Below, piece by piece: positions 42,582 to 51,565 of a DNA stretch of 64,000 nt. The DNA comes from an uncultured bacterium. GTDB taxonomy: Bacteria > Verrucomicrobiota > Lentisphaeria > Victivallales > UBA1829. Below the pieces are notes generated by a model. It was not told the DNA's origin and made no database searches. It saw nothing but the letters and a program-made list of their open reading frames with translations. The translations under genes were made by a program, and so were the position numbers. Within the stretch, counting starts at the first letter, position 1. Each line of letters opens with the position of its first letter. Where the stretch lies: positions 123,411 through 187,410 of the forward strand of contig URKJ01000003.1 of the NCBI GenBank assembly GCA_900548385.1, written 5' to 3'.

Positions 42582-44419
42582 TGACGGAACTCCCGCGCAT
42601 TTTTTCGGAAAAGCTGCCGGGAGTGAGGTTTCATACATCCGCCCGATGGGCGGATCATACATCCATGGGTGCCGGTCTTGCTGAATTTTTTCTTGCGGAG
42701 CCGGACTCCATGGATGATCTGTTTTCAGTGATTGCGGTCTGCCGTGCGGCGGGAGTGCCTGTTTTCCCTCTTGGCGGGGGAACGAACCTGATCGGCTCCG
42801 ATTCTCCGCTGGAGGTCTGTTTCCTGAAACTGGGGGACGCGTTCCGTCAGGTTCGGAGGGAAGGGGCGGAGATTCATGCCGGAGCAGGGATGAAGCTCTC
42901 CGCTCTGTTGGACTTCGCGGCGGAACAGGGGCTTGGCGGGGCTTCCGGACTTGGCGGGATTCCCGGCACGGTCGGCGGAGCGCTGCGCATGAACGCCGGA
43001 GCAAACGGACGGGAAATCGCTGATTTCCTGTCGGAGGTGGAATTCATCCGGGAGGGTGCCTTTTACCGGAAGAGCGTCCGCCGTGTGGAATGGCATTACC
43101 GGACGTCGCCACTGCCGGAAGACTGTATTGTGACCGGGGCTGTGTTCCGGTTTTTTCCGGTCAGGGCGGAGACGGAGCGGGAGCAGCTGGCGGCGGAGCG
43201 CCGGAGGCGTGCCGCCGTGACGCCGCGCGGCCGGTCCGCAGGGAGTGTGTTCCGGAATCCTTCGGGTGCGCTGCCGGCGGGAAGACTGTTGGAGCGTGCC
43301 GGAGCAAAACGGCTTTCCGCCGGAGAGGTGACGGTCAGCCCGGAACATGCAAACTGGATCGTGAATCATTCAAAACAGGTATCGGAATCGGATTGTGCGG
43401 CTCTTGTGTCGCAGATGGCTCTCATGGTGAGGGCGGAATGCGGAGTCGCTCTGAATATGGAATTGAGGTTTGTCAATATGGAAACGAAAAAAATGGCGGA
43501 GGCATCGGCGCGGCCTCTGAACATTCTGCTGCTGAAAGGCGGTACGAGCGCGGAACGGGAAGTCTCTCTGATTTCCGGCGCGGCGGTTGCCGCCGCATTG
43601 CGTGAAGCCGGGCACAATGTGAAAGAGTATGACATCACTCGGCTTGAGGTGACGGAGGATATGCGTGCCGCCGATGTGATTTATCCTGTTCTTCACGGCG
43701 GTTTCGGTGAAGACGGTTCCCTGCAGAAAATGCTGGAAGACGCCGGATTGAAGTTCGTCGGTTCCGGTTCCCGTGCATGTATTGATTTGATGGACAAAGT
43801 CGTCAGCAAGCAGATCATGGAGCGCTGCGGGATCCGTACGCCGGGAAGTATTGTCGTGGATGATCCCTCCGCGCCGTTTCCGGCGGAACTCGGCCTGCCG
43901 CTGATCGTCAAACCGCCGAAAGAGGGATCCACGTTCGGACTCTCTCTTGTGAATTCGGAATCAGAATGGCGCGCTGCGCTGGAACTGGCGTTCCGCTATG
44001 ACAGCCGGGCGCTTGTCGAGCAGTACATCGACGGCGTCGAATCCACGGTCGGTATTCTGAACGGGAAAGCGCTTCCGCTGGTTGAGATCCGGTATCCCGG
44101 CAAGCTCTATGATTATGACGCCAAATATACGCATGCTCTCGGAGAGACGGAATATATTTGTCCGCCCGCCGGGATTTCGGAGAAGGCGCAGGCGGAAGCG
44201 CAGGAGTTCGCGTTGAAGTTCTACCATGCTTCCGGTGCGCGTGACATGCTTCGTGTGGACGTGCTGATTTCCCGTCGTGACGACAGCGTCTGGGTGCTTG
44301 AGGGCAATACGCTTCCGGGATGCACGCCGAGCAGTCTTCTGCCGAAAGCGGCGCTGACTGCGGGAATCACATTTCCGGAAATGTGTGCCATGCTTGCCTG
44401 TGCGGCGGCGGAGCGCTGA
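42581..44419 (+). CDS. MurB-Ddl fusion: enolpyruvyl-GlcNAc reductase and D-Ala-D-Ala ligase
   Basis: One 612-residue protein joins two peptidoglycan enzymes. Residues 1-300 are MurB: FAD-binding PLGGGTNLIG, SGLGGIPGTVGGAL, the YRTS motif, the proton-donor serine in RSAGSVFRNPSG and the late glutamate in LNMELRF. From about residue 312 it is D-alanine-D-alanine ligase: LLLKGGTSAEREVSLISG, the YPVLHGGFGEDGSLQ motif, and GNTLPGCTPSS near the C-terminus. Fusion would couple UDP-MurNAc formation to D-Ala-D-Ala supply. A downstream ATG at 43479 with GAGG before it could also give free Ddl. The start at 42581 overlaps hisI. Confidence 0.9.
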   Translation: MTELPRIFSEKLPGVRFHTSARWADHTSMGAGLAEFFLAEPDSMDDLFSVIAVCRAAGVPVFPLGGGTNLIGSDSPLEVCFLKLGDAFRQVRREGAEIHAGAGMKLSALLDFAAEQGLGGASGLGGIPGTVGGALRMNAGANGREIADFLSEVEFIREGAFYRKSVRRVEWHYRTSPLPEDCIVTGAVFRFFPVRAETEREQLAAERRRRAAVTPRGRSAGSVFRNPSGALPAGRLLERAGAKRLSAGEVTVSPEHANWIVNHSKQVSESDCAALVSQMALMVRAECGVALNMELRFVNMETKKMAEASARPLNILLLKGGTSAEREVSLISGAAVAAALREAGHNVKEYDITRLEVTEDMRAADVIYPVLHGGFGEDGSLQKMLEDAGLKFVGSGSRACIDLMDKVVSKQIMERCGIRTPGSIVVDDPSAPFPAELGLPLIVKPPKEGSTFGLSLVNSESEWRAALELAFRYDSRALVEQYIDGVESTVGILNGKALPLVEIRYPGKLYDYDAKYTHALGETEYICPPAGISEKAQAEAQEFALKFYHASGARDMLRVDVLISRRDDSVWVLEGNTLPGCTPSSLLPKAALTAGITFPEMCAMLACAAAER

Positions 44420-44427
44420 GGAATCGG

Positions 44428-44925
44428 ATGATGCGGGGCAAACGGAACCGTACATTCTCTTATTTGCTGACGGGCGGAGCGCTCCTGCCGGAGATCCCGC
44501 CCGGTGTTACGGTCGTATGCGGAGAGCGGGAACCGCGCAGCGGCGATTTTATCGCGTATCTGCCGAAGGACGGCGGCGAGCCGATTTTCCGCCGGTATGT
44601 GGAAAAGGAGGACGGCATGATTCTGCTGGAATCGCTGAACCGCAGATTCGACAGTTTTGTCGCGAAGAAATCGGAGATGCTGGCGCGCGGGACGATCCGG
44701 GTGATTCTTTCGTTTTCCCGGTCGTTTTATGAATCGTCCGTCCCGCGCGAGGTGAGTCTTGCGGACGGCAACGATCTGCTGACGTTTTCCGAAGCGGCGA
44801 AGCTGCTGAAAGTCAAGCGGACCCGGATGTACGCCATGCTTCAAAGCGGGGAATTGTCCGCGACGAAAGTAGGGAAGCTCTGGCGTGTCAGCCGTGCCGC
44901 GATTGAGGAGTATCTCTCCCGCTGA
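44428..44925 (+). CDS. S24-like fold fused to excisionase-type HTH
   Basis: The 165-residue protein has an N-terminal part of about 105 residues (RSGDFIAYL, then a strand-rich segment ending ILLESLNRRF) that looks like the LexA/S24 peptidase fold. A winged HTH of the excisionase/MerR type follows (about 118-163; LTFSEAAKLLKVKRTRMYAML). The S24 serine motif (G-x-S-M) is absent. The lysine of the usual VKRL is replaced (IFRRY), so self-cleavage is not expected. It probably binds DNA; the target is unknown. The ATG follows GAGG directly behind the MurB-Ddl gene. Confidence 0.6.
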   Translation: MMRGKRNRTFSYLLTGGALLPEIPPGVTVVCGEREPRSGDFIAYLPKDGGEPIFRRYVEKEDGMILLESLNRRFDSFVAKKSEMLARGTIRVILSFSRSFYESSVPREVSLADGNDLLTFSEAAKLLKVKRTRMYAMLQSGELSATKVGKLWRVSRAAIEEYLSR

Positions 44926-44960
44926 CGGCGGAAGCCGGACAGGAGTTTTTCGGTCGGCTC

Positions 44961-44989
44961 TTGACTTTTGCGCGTGCGGGATGTATAAT
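44961..44989 (+). promoter_or_regulatory. Consensus promoter of ftsQ-dapB
   Basis: TTGACT (44961-44966) and TATAAT (44984-44989) are exactly 17 bp apart. This is the strongest sigma-70 promoter seen in the window, 28 bp before the TTG start of ftsQ. Confidence 0.8.
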
Positions 44990-45017
44990 ATCGGGTTCAG
45001 ATACAAGGAGTGGAACA

Positions 45018-45797
45018 TTGGAGTTGCCGTCATTCAAATTAAGCCGGAAAGGCAAAATTATTCTTGGCGCGTGTACATTGGCCGTCGGGATCGCTCTGGT
45101 CATTTTCCTGGTCTGGTTCGAATACCGGGCACTCTTTACGGAGAATCCGCGCTTTACACTGCGGCATGTCAAAGTCAACAGTACCGGATGGTGGAACGGA
45201 AAAGAGGCGTATATTGAGGCGATCGCGGATCTGAAAAAAGGAACGACGGGACTGTTTCAGCTGGATCCGGCTGGGATCCGTTCGCGACTTTTACGCGAAC
45301 CGAGCGTGGAGGATGTGATCGTGGCGCGCAATCTGCCGGATACGCTGGAGTTCACGATTACGGAGCGCGTTCCGCGCGCACTGCTCGGCAATATCCGTTC
45401 GCCGTTTGTACTGGATTCCAATACCGTGGTCATGCACCGGGATAAATGTGTGAAGATCGACGGCAATCTGCCGGTGATCCAGTATTTCCGCGAAACCATT
45501 CCCGCATTCGGTACCCGGTTTGAACGGTTGAAGCCGTCGGTCGATCTGATCATGCTCACCGTGACCGATTTCCCGGATATCCGCATCGGGTCGATCAATG
45601 CCGCCAATATGGATTATCTGATCTTCAGCATGTATTACAAAAATGATTTCACCAGACTTTATCTGGTTTATATTCCCGTCAAAGATATGCACGCGAACCT
45701 GGTTCATCTTATCGCGGCGATGCCGAATGTTCTGCAGCCGTCGGAGACCAGACGCACGATTGACCTGCGCTATGAGGGCAGGGTAACTCTGAAATAA
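45018..45797 (+). CDS. ftsQ: FtsQ/DivIB-like cell division protein
   Basis: The 259-residue protein has a short cytoplasmic start, one transmembrane segment (about 14-36), a POTRA domain with FTLRHVKVNSTGWWNG and NLPDTLEFTITERVPRALLG (about 50-130), and the beta domain. FtsQ joins FtsB and FtsL at the septum. I chose the TTG at 45018: AAGGAG stands eight bases in front of it, no ATG fits, and the promoter ends just before. The gene follows MurB-Ddl as in dcw clusters, although other dcw genes are missing. Confidence 0.75.
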   Translation: MELPSFKLSRKGKIILGACTLAVGIALVIFLVWFEYRALFTENPRFTLRHVKVNSTGWWNGKEAYIEAIADLKKGTTGLFQLDPAGIRSRLLREPSVEDVIVARNLPDTLEFTITERVPRALLGNIRSPFVLDSNTVVMHRDKCVKIDGNLPVIQYFRETIPAFGTRFERLKPSVDLIMLTVTDFPDIRIGSINAANMDYLIFSMYYKNDFTRLYLVYIPVKDMHANLVHLIAAMPNVLQPSETRRTIDLRYEGRVTLK

Positions 45798-45812
45798 AGA
45801 AGGATTGTTGCA

Positions 45813-46616
45813 ATGGCAAAAATCGCAGTAATCGGCGCGGCCGGACGAATGGGCCGTCATCTCGTCACCAATATTCTCAAAACTCCGGGAATGTCTCTCG
45901 CGGGAGCTATGGAGCATCCCGCTTCCGAGTTTCTCGGCTGCGACGCGGCATCGGTCGCCGGGCTTCCGCCCTGCGGCGTGAAGATCACCGCATCGCTGGA
46001 AGAGGCGCTCCGGGACGCCGACGCCGTGATTGACTTCTCCACCGGGACAGTGATGCAGAATGCGGAGGCCGCCGCGGAAAAAGGGTGCATGATCGTTGTC
46101 GGAACCACTGCGCTCGGGCCGGCCGCCGGGGAACAGTTCGCCGCTCTCGCCGCCCGGAAACAGGTGAAGATCGTATATGCCTCCAATTACAGCGTCGGAA
46201 TGAATCTGCTGTTTTATCTGTCGAAAAAAGTTGCCGGACTGCTTGCGGATTATGATGCGGAGATCATCGAAATGCATCATAACCAGAAGAAAGACGCGCC
46301 GAGCGGAACTGCAGTCACCATTGCGGAGCGGATTTGCGAAGCCCGCGGTCTCTCCTATGAAAAGGACGTGGTGCACGGACGCAACGGCGTTGTCGGCGCC
46401 CGCACGAAAAACGAGATCGGTATGCACGCCCTGCGCGGCGGAGATGTCGTCGGAGACCATACGGTCCTGTTCGCCACCACCGGCGAACGGTTCGAGATGA
46501 CGCATAAGGCCTCCAGCCGCGACACGTTTGCGCGCGGAGCCATCCGCGCCGTTGCGTTTCTTGAGACGGCGAAGCCCGGACTCTACAACATGCAGGACGT
46601 GCTGGGGCTTAACTGA
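45813..46616 (+). CDS. dapB: 4-hydroxy-tetrahydrodipicolinate reductase
   Basis: DapB makes tetrahydrodipicolinate on the way to lysine and meso-DAP. The 267-residue protein has the Rossmann start IAVIGAAGRMGRHL and the catalytic and substrate region EIIEMHHNQKKDAPSGTA near residue 150, where the His and Lys residues of the active site lie. A ribosome site AGAAGGA precedes the ATG. It is 16 bp behind ftsQ and followed closely by the methyltransferase. Confidence 0.95.
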   Translation: MAKIAVIGAAGRMGRHLVTNILKTPGMSLAGAMEHPASEFLGCDAASVAGLPPCGVKITASLEEALRDADAVIDFSTGTVMQNAEAAAEKGCMIVVGTTALGPAAGEQFAALAARKQVKIVYASNYSVGMNLLFYLSKKVAGLLADYDAEIIEMHHNQKKDAPSGTAVTIAERICEARGLSYEKDVVHGRNGVVGARTKNEIGMHALRGGDVVGDHTVLFATTGERFEMTHKASSRDTFARGAIRAVAFLETAKPGLYNMQDVLGLN

Positions 46617-46618
46617 TC

Positions 46619-47848
46619 ATGGAAACAACAGACTCCGTCATCCCTTATCTGCACTGTATCCTGGAAGCGTGCGACGAACTGCCGGATTTCACTTTCGACA
46701 AGGCGTCGGCGGAGCCGTTCGGTGTGTTGGATTATCCGGTTGAACGCAGAATCAAAGAGCTTGCACTCAAACTGTTCTGGAAGCGCAACCGGATCGCCGG
46801 AACGCCGTCGGAGATCATTCCCGCGGAGCTTCCGCGCCGTTACCGGACGACTTCCAAACGCCGTGTGGATTTCTTCCGGAACAAGGTCCGTATGCTTCAT
46901 CTCGGTCATGCTTCCAAAGAGGGGATGCGCGGCAATCTCCAGTATTCTCTGCTGGAACCCGATCTGCACCACCGGATTTATGAACTGGTTCTGGAATATC
47001 TTTCGCGTCCGCAGTTTCAGTTCCTTGCCCGCAATATGAATTACTGCATCATCCGCGGTTCCTATACGAAAGTCAGTGTGATTTTCAATCTCGCAAAGAT
47101 TGATGCCGCTGTTGTGCGCAAAATCCGGATCGTTGCGGAGGCTCTGCGCGCCGGGATTCCGGAAGTGACCGCGTGCTTCACCTATCTGGATGAAACGCGT
47201 TCCAATTACTATCTGGAGGCCAGACGGCCGGAGAAGACGGTCGCTTACAAGAAACTGTTCGGCAATTCGTTTCTGGATGTGACGCTGCCGGACGGGAACC
47301 GTCTGCTTTATCCGCCCACCGGCTTTTCCCAGGTCAACAGTGCAATGCTTCCGCAGTTTCTGAAAACGGCGGAAAGCATGATCCGCCCGGAAGCGGATGC
47401 GCGTCTTTTGGATCTTTACTGCGGTTACGGACTGATCGGTCTGTATCTGTTTCCGCATGTGGCTTCTCTGCTTGGCGTCGAAATCGACGGTCCGTCCGTG
47501 GATGCCGCCGCGGCGAGCGCCGGACATCTGTTCCCGAAAAAGGAAATCCGTTTTCTGCGGTCCGAGATCGGACCGATGGTGATCAAAAACAAATTTCCGG
47601 AACCGGCGGGGAAGGAGCTGATCGTGCTGGATCCTCCGCGAACCGGAACGGCGAACGGCGTGATCCGGGAACTGGCGCGCCGCGCTCCCGCACGCGTGCT
47701 GCATGTCTTCTGCGGAACCGACGCCATTCCCGAAGCCGTGAAAGAATGGACTGCCCGCGGGTATCATCCCGCTCAGATCCGTCCGCTGGATATGTTCCCC
47801 GGAACACCGAATCTGGAGACAATGGTTCTGTTGGAGGCGGATAAGTAA
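46619..47848 (+). CDS. TrmA/RumA-family RNA m5U methyltransferase
   Basis: A 409-residue class of RNA uridine-C5 methyltransferase. SAM-binding motif I is LLDLYCGYGLIGLYL (about residue 262), followed by the VNSAML sequence of the family and LDPPRTGT near 340. The catalytic cysteine is expected in VLHVFCGT. There is no TRAM domain and no N-terminal [4Fe-4S] motif, unlike RlmD. A TrmA-like tRNA or 23S rRNA target is possible but undetermined. It starts 2 bp after dapB. Confidence 0.8.
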   Translation: METTDSVIPYLHCILEACDELPDFTFDKASAEPFGVLDYPVERRIKELALKLFWKRNRIAGTPSEIIPAELPRRYRTTSKRRVDFFRNKVRMLHLGHASKEGMRGNLQYSLLEPDLHHRIYELVLEYLSRPQFQFLARNMNYCIIRGSYTKVSVIFNLAKIDAAVVRKIRIVAEALRAGIPEVTACFTYLDETRSNYYLEARRPEKTVAYKKLFGNSFLDVTLPDGNRLLYPPTGFSQVNSAMLPQFLKTAESMIRPEADARLLDLYCGYGLIGLYLFPHVASLLGVEIDGPSVDAAAASAGHLFPKKEIRFLRSEIGPMVIKNKFPEPAGKELIVLDPPRTGTANGVIRELARRAPARVLHVFCGTDAIPEAVKEWTARGYHPAQIRPLDMFPGTPNLETMVLLEADK

Positions 47849-47910
47849 CACGAGTCAGCCCGTCGCCCCGGAAAAATGTCCAAAACCTGTGAACATTTGA
47901 ATTTGCCGTC

Positions 47911-47939
47911 TTGATTTTATCCGGAAGTGATGCTATTGT
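47911..47939 (+). promoter_or_regulatory. Promoter of the small lipoprotein gene
   Basis: TTGATT (47911-47916) and TATTGT (47934-47939) are 17 bp apart. The sequence GATGCTATTGT around the -10 element also appears in the tmRNA promoter. Confidence 0.5.
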
Positions 47940-48000
47940 TCCACGATGAAGACGTTCCATCCGGGACGGTTGGTTTGCTAAGGAATGCAGGGAGGTAAAA

Positions 48001-48411
48001 ATGAAGCCGAATATTTTCAGACATCTTGCTCTTTTGGCGGCGGTTCTTCTGCTGGCCGTTCTCACCGCCTGCAGGCATTGGAATGAGAATTATGAGAAGA
48101 CATATCCGGAATTGATCACTCATTTTGCAAATTGCGGGCTCAAGGTTGATTCCGTAACGCCTCTCGCCTATTATCTTGCACGGGCGGAATCCGCTTATGC
48201 GTTCAAGATCGGCAGCCGGGAGATCGGTATTTACAAATATAATCTGGAACGGAAAAAACAGAGGTACCGGTATCAGGTCGTTAAAGATTCCGGTGTGCTT
48301 TATATCAACGGGAAAAAATTCAAAGCCATGCTGAACGGCTGTTTCGTGATGACTGATTTTGACACGCATCCGGAACAGGAGAAGATCGTGAAAGCGTTTG
48401 AATCGTTTTGA
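48001..48411 (+). CDS. Small lipoprotein of unknown function
   Basis: The 136-residue precursor has a signal segment and lipobox LTAC with Cys24. The rest (about 110 residues) is a compact basic domain with many Tyr, Lys and Arg residues and no motif I know. It follows its own promoter and a good ribosome site GGGAGGTAAAA. I can say only that it is a probable outer- or inner-membrane lipoprotein. Confidence 0.6.
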   Translation: MKPNIFRHLALLAAVLLLAVLTACRHWNENYEKTYPELITHFANCGLKVDSVTPLAYYLARAESAYAFKIGSREIGIYKYNLERKKQRYRYQVVKDSGVLYINGKKFKAMLNGCFVMTDFDTHPEQEKIVKAFESF

Positions 48412-48418
48412 CATTAAC

Positions 48419-48448
48419 GGCGGGTTTCCGGGGTGACCGGAGCCCGCC
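48419..48448 (+). terminator. Hairpin after the small lipoprotein gene
   Basis: GGCGGG and CCCGCC, extended by CCGG/CCGG inside, form a stem around GGTGA. No T run follows, so it may be a weak terminator or a leader hairpin for the PPDK gene. Confidence 0.4.
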
Positions 48449-48524
48449 TGATCATTTCTGCGGGGCGAGGGTTTTGGATCTCCGCAGACAGCCATAACAT
48501 GCAACGAAGAGAAAAGGAGTCTTT

Positions 48525-51506
48525 ATGGCAAAAAGACGCAACGAAAAAGGAGCCGCCGCCGCTCCGGCCGCAGGGAAGACCGCATCTGTGAAAACTGCGA
48601 AGAAAGTGGTAAAAAAGGTCCCCGCGAAGAAGTCCGCATCCGCGAAAACGGTGAAAAAAGAAGAGGTGAAGGCGGTTCCCGCGAAGAAGTCCGCAGCAGC
48701 GAAACCGGAAAAGAAATCCGCTCCCGTGAAGAAAGCGGCTCCTGCGAAAAAGGCCGCCGCGAAGAAATCCGTTCCCGTGAAATCGGCGAAACCTTCCAAA
48801 AAATATGTATATCTGTTCGGGAAAGGGATTTCCGAGGGACGGGCGGATATGAAAGAGTTGCTTGGCGGAAAAGGGGCTAATCTTGCGGAAATGGCGAACC
48901 TGAATCTTCCGGTTCCCGCCGGATTCACGATCACTACGGAATGCTGTGTGGATTATTTCCGCGCCAACGCCATCCCGGAATCTCTGGAAGCCGAAGTGCT
49001 TGCCGCTCTGAAAAAAGTGGAAGAGAACATGGGAATGAAGTTCGGTTCGACCACGAATCCGCTGCTGGTTTCCTGCCGCTCCGGTGCGCGCTCCTCCATG
49101 CCGGGTATGATGGAAACCGTTCTCAACGTCGGCCTCTCCAGCAAAACGATCCCCGGACTTATCAAAAAAACGAAAAATGAGCGGTTTGTCTATGACGCAT
49201 ACCGCCGGCTTATCATGATGTATTCCGACGTCGTCATGGAAAAAGCGGAAGGGATCGAACCGGAAGACGGCAAGGGTATCCGCAAGATCCTCGACGAGCA
49301 GTTGGAAGCGCTCAAAAAAGCGAAAAAATACAAATCCGATACCGATTTGACGGTTACCGATCTCAAGAAACTGTGCGAAGAGTTCAAGAAAACCGTGAAA
49401 AAGGTTCTGAAAAAAGAGTTCCCGGATGATGCCATGCAGCAGCTCTGGGGCGGCGTGATGGCGGTGTTTAAAAGCTGGAACGGAAAAAAAGCCGTTTCGT
49501 ACCGCCGCATTGAGGGGATTCCCGACGACTGGGGAACCGCCGTCAACGTACAGTCGATGGTTTTCGGCAACATGGGTGACTCTTCCGCGACCGGCGTTGC
49601 ATTCACCCGCGATCCCGCGACCGGCGACAACAAATTCTACGGCGAATGGCTCGTCAACGCGCAGGGCGAGGACGTCGTTGCCGGGACCCGCACCCCGAAT
49701 CCGCTGAATAAAGAGACCAAAAATGAGCAGAACAAGCATCTTCCCTCCATGCAGGAGCTGCTGCCCGCGATCTACAAGCAGTTGTTCGATATCCGCAATA
49801 AACTGGAAAAACATTATCACGATATGCTGGATATTGAATTTACGATCCAGGAAAAGAAACTTTACATGCTCCAGTGCCGAGTCGGCAAGCGCACCGGAAC
49901 GGCGGCGCTGAACATGGCGATGGATATGCTTTCCGAGAAACTGATCGGGGAGAAAGAGGCGGTGATGCGTCTCTCTCCGACGCAGCTTGACGAGATCCTG
50001 CATCCGATTCTTGATCCGAAAGCGGAGAAGAAGGCGGAGCTGATCGTCAAGGGGCTTCCCGCCGGACCGGGCGGTGCGGTCGGACAGATCGTGTTCACGT
50101 CGGAAAAGGCGATGGCGCTTGCCGCGAAGAACATTCCCTGTATTCTGGTTCGCGAAGAGACCAACCCGGAAGACGTTGAGGGAATGCGTGCCGCAAGCGG
50201 TATTCTGACCGCCCGCGGCGGTATGACCAGTCATGCCGCTCTTGTCTGCCGCGGATGGGGCAAATGCTGTATCGTCGGAGCCGGTGAACTCAATATTTCC
50301 GAATCGGCAAAAACGGTCAAGGTCGGTAAATTCTCGTTCCGGGAAGGGGATTTCCTGAGTCTGAACGGTACTCGCGGCTATGTGTATGCGGGCGAAGTCG
50401 CCACGATGGATTCCAGCGAAAATCCGCGTTTCCAGAAATTCATGGCGCTTGCCGACAAGTTCCGCAAGCTCGGTGTCCGCACGAATGCCGATACTGCGGA
50501 GGATGCGGCGCTTGCCCGTTCGTTCGGCGCGGAAGGGATCGGACTGTTCCGTATTGAACACATGTTCTACGGAAAAAACTGCGAAAAACCGCTGTTCGCT
50601 CTTCGCAAAATGATTCTCTGTTCGACGGAAGAGGAGCGGGTTGCCGCGCTCAAAGAACTGTTCCCGTTCATGAAAAAGGACATCAAGGCGACCATGAGTG
50701 CGATGAAGGGGCTGCCCGTTACGATCCGTCTGATGGATCCGCCGCTGCATGAGTTCGTTCCGCAGAGTGCTGACAAGATCAGGGAGCTGGCAAAGAGTTT
50801 GAAGATTTCCGTTGCCGAGATCCGGAAGCGTGCCGATGCTCTGCATGAGTCCAACCCGATGATGGGACATCGCGGAGTGCGTCTCGGAGTCACCTATCCG
50901 GCTGTTACGGAAACGCAGGTCCGCGCAATCTTCGAGTGTGCCGCGGAACTTCTCAAAACGGGTGCGGCGTGCAAGCCGGAGATCATGATTCCCGTCACCT
51001 GCGATTCGCTCGAAATCAAGGACCAGAAAGCGATCATCACCCGTGTCGCGGAAGAGGTCAAGGCAAAATTCAAACTCAAAAACTTTGAGTATATGGTCGG
51101 AACAATGATAGAGATTCCGCGTGCCGCTCTGATGGCGGACAGGCTCGCCGAAGAGGCGGAATTCTTCTCGTTCGGAACCAATGACCTGACACAGATGACA
51201 TTCGGATTCAGCCGCGATGACGTCGGCGGTTTCCTTGGCACCTATCTGGAGAAGAAGATCCTTGCCGCGGATCCGTTCCAGACGATTGATCAGGATGGCG
51301 TCGGCCTGCTGATCGAACACGCTGCCACAGCCGGACGCGGGGTGCGTCCCGGTTTGAAGATCGGCATTTGCGGAGAACAGGGCGGCGAGGCTAAATCGGT
51401 GGAGTTCTGCAACAACATCGGTCTTACCTATGTTTCATGCAGTCCGTTCCGGGTTCCGATTGCGCGTCTTGCCGCCGCGCAGGCCGCGATCAAGGCGGAA
51501 AAATAA
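48525..51506 (+). CDS. ppdK: Pyruvate phosphate dikinase with H1-like N-terminal tail
   Basis: This is a 993-residue pyruvate phosphate dikinase that interconverts pyruvate, ATP and Pi with PEP, AMP and PPi. The core begins at residue 93 with YVYLFGKGISEG. The phosphohistidine is His570 in GGMTSHAALVCRGWG, and the C-terminal TIM barrel ends with ICGEQGGEAKS. The first 92 residues are unlike other PPDKs: 28 are lysine, most of the rest Ala, Pro, Ser and Val, in repeats such as PAKKSAAAK. This resembles the tail of histone H1 or AlgP. The ATG follows AAAAGGAG; no internal start was preferred. Confidence 0.95.
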   Translation: MAKRRNEKGAAAAPAAGKTASVKTAKKVVKKVPAKKSASAKTVKKEEVKAVPAKKSAAAKPEKKSAPVKKAAPAKKAAAKKSVPVKSAKPSKKYVYLFGKGISEGRADMKELLGGKGANLAEMANLNLPVPAGFTITTECCVDYFRANAIPESLEAEVLAALKKVEENMGMKFGSTTNPLLVSCRSGARSSMPGMMETVLNVGLSSKTIPGLIKKTKNERFVYDAYRRLIMMYSDVVMEKAEGIEPEDGKGIRKILDEQLEALKKAKKYKSDTDLTVTDLKKLCEEFKKTVKKVLKKEFPDDAMQQLWGGVMAVFKSWNGKKAVSYRRIEGIPDDWGTAVNVQSMVFGNMGDSSATGVAFTRDPATGDNKFYGEWLVNAQGEDVVAGTRTPNPLNKETKNEQNKHLPSMQELLPAIYKQLFDIRNKLEKHYHDMLDIEFTIQEKKLYMLQCRVGKRTGTAALNMAMDMLSEKLIGEKEAVMRLSPTQLDEILHPILDPKAEKKAELIVKGLPAGPGGAVGQIVFTSEKAMALAAKNIPCILVREETNPEDVEGMRAASGILTARGGMTSHAALVCRGWGKCCIVGAGELNISESAKTVKVGKFSFREGDFLSLNGTRGYVYAGEVATMDSSENPRFQKFMALADKFRKLGVRTNADTAEDAALARSFGAEGIGLFRIEHMFYGKNCEKPLFALRKMILCSTEEERVAALKELFPFMKKDIKATMSAMKGLPVTIRLMDPPLHEFVPQSADKIRELAKSLKISVAEIRKRADALHESNPMMGHRGVRLGVTYPAVTETQVRAIFECAAELLKTGAACKPEIMIPVTCDSLEIKDQKAIITRVAEEVKAKFKLKNFEYMVGTMIEIPRAALMADRLAEEAEFFSFGTNDLTQMTFGFSRDDVGGFLGTYLEKKILAADPFQTIDQDGVGLLIEHAATAGRGVRPGLKIGICGEQGGEAKSVEFCNNIGLTYVSCSPFRVPIARLAAAQAAIKAEK

Positions 51507-51531
51507 GCGGAAAACGGCAGAACCGCTCATT

Positions 51532-51565
51532 CGCCGCATGGTTTCCGGACCATGCGGCGTTTTTT
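51532..51565 (+). terminator. Terminator after PPDK
   Basis: A perfect 11-bp stem CGCCGCATGGT / ACCATGCGGCG around a TTCCGG loop is followed by six Ts. The convergent AraC-type gene ends exactly at this T run. Confidence 0.9.

Noticed and set aside
42581..44419. Two separate genes murB and ddl with a missed stop
   Set aside because: The frame is continuous through the linker and both domains are complete; a separate Ddl start at 43479 is possible but secondary.
48414..51320. 968-codon open frame opposite PPDK
   Set aside because: It mirrors the PPDK reading frame; no ribosome site or motif supports it.
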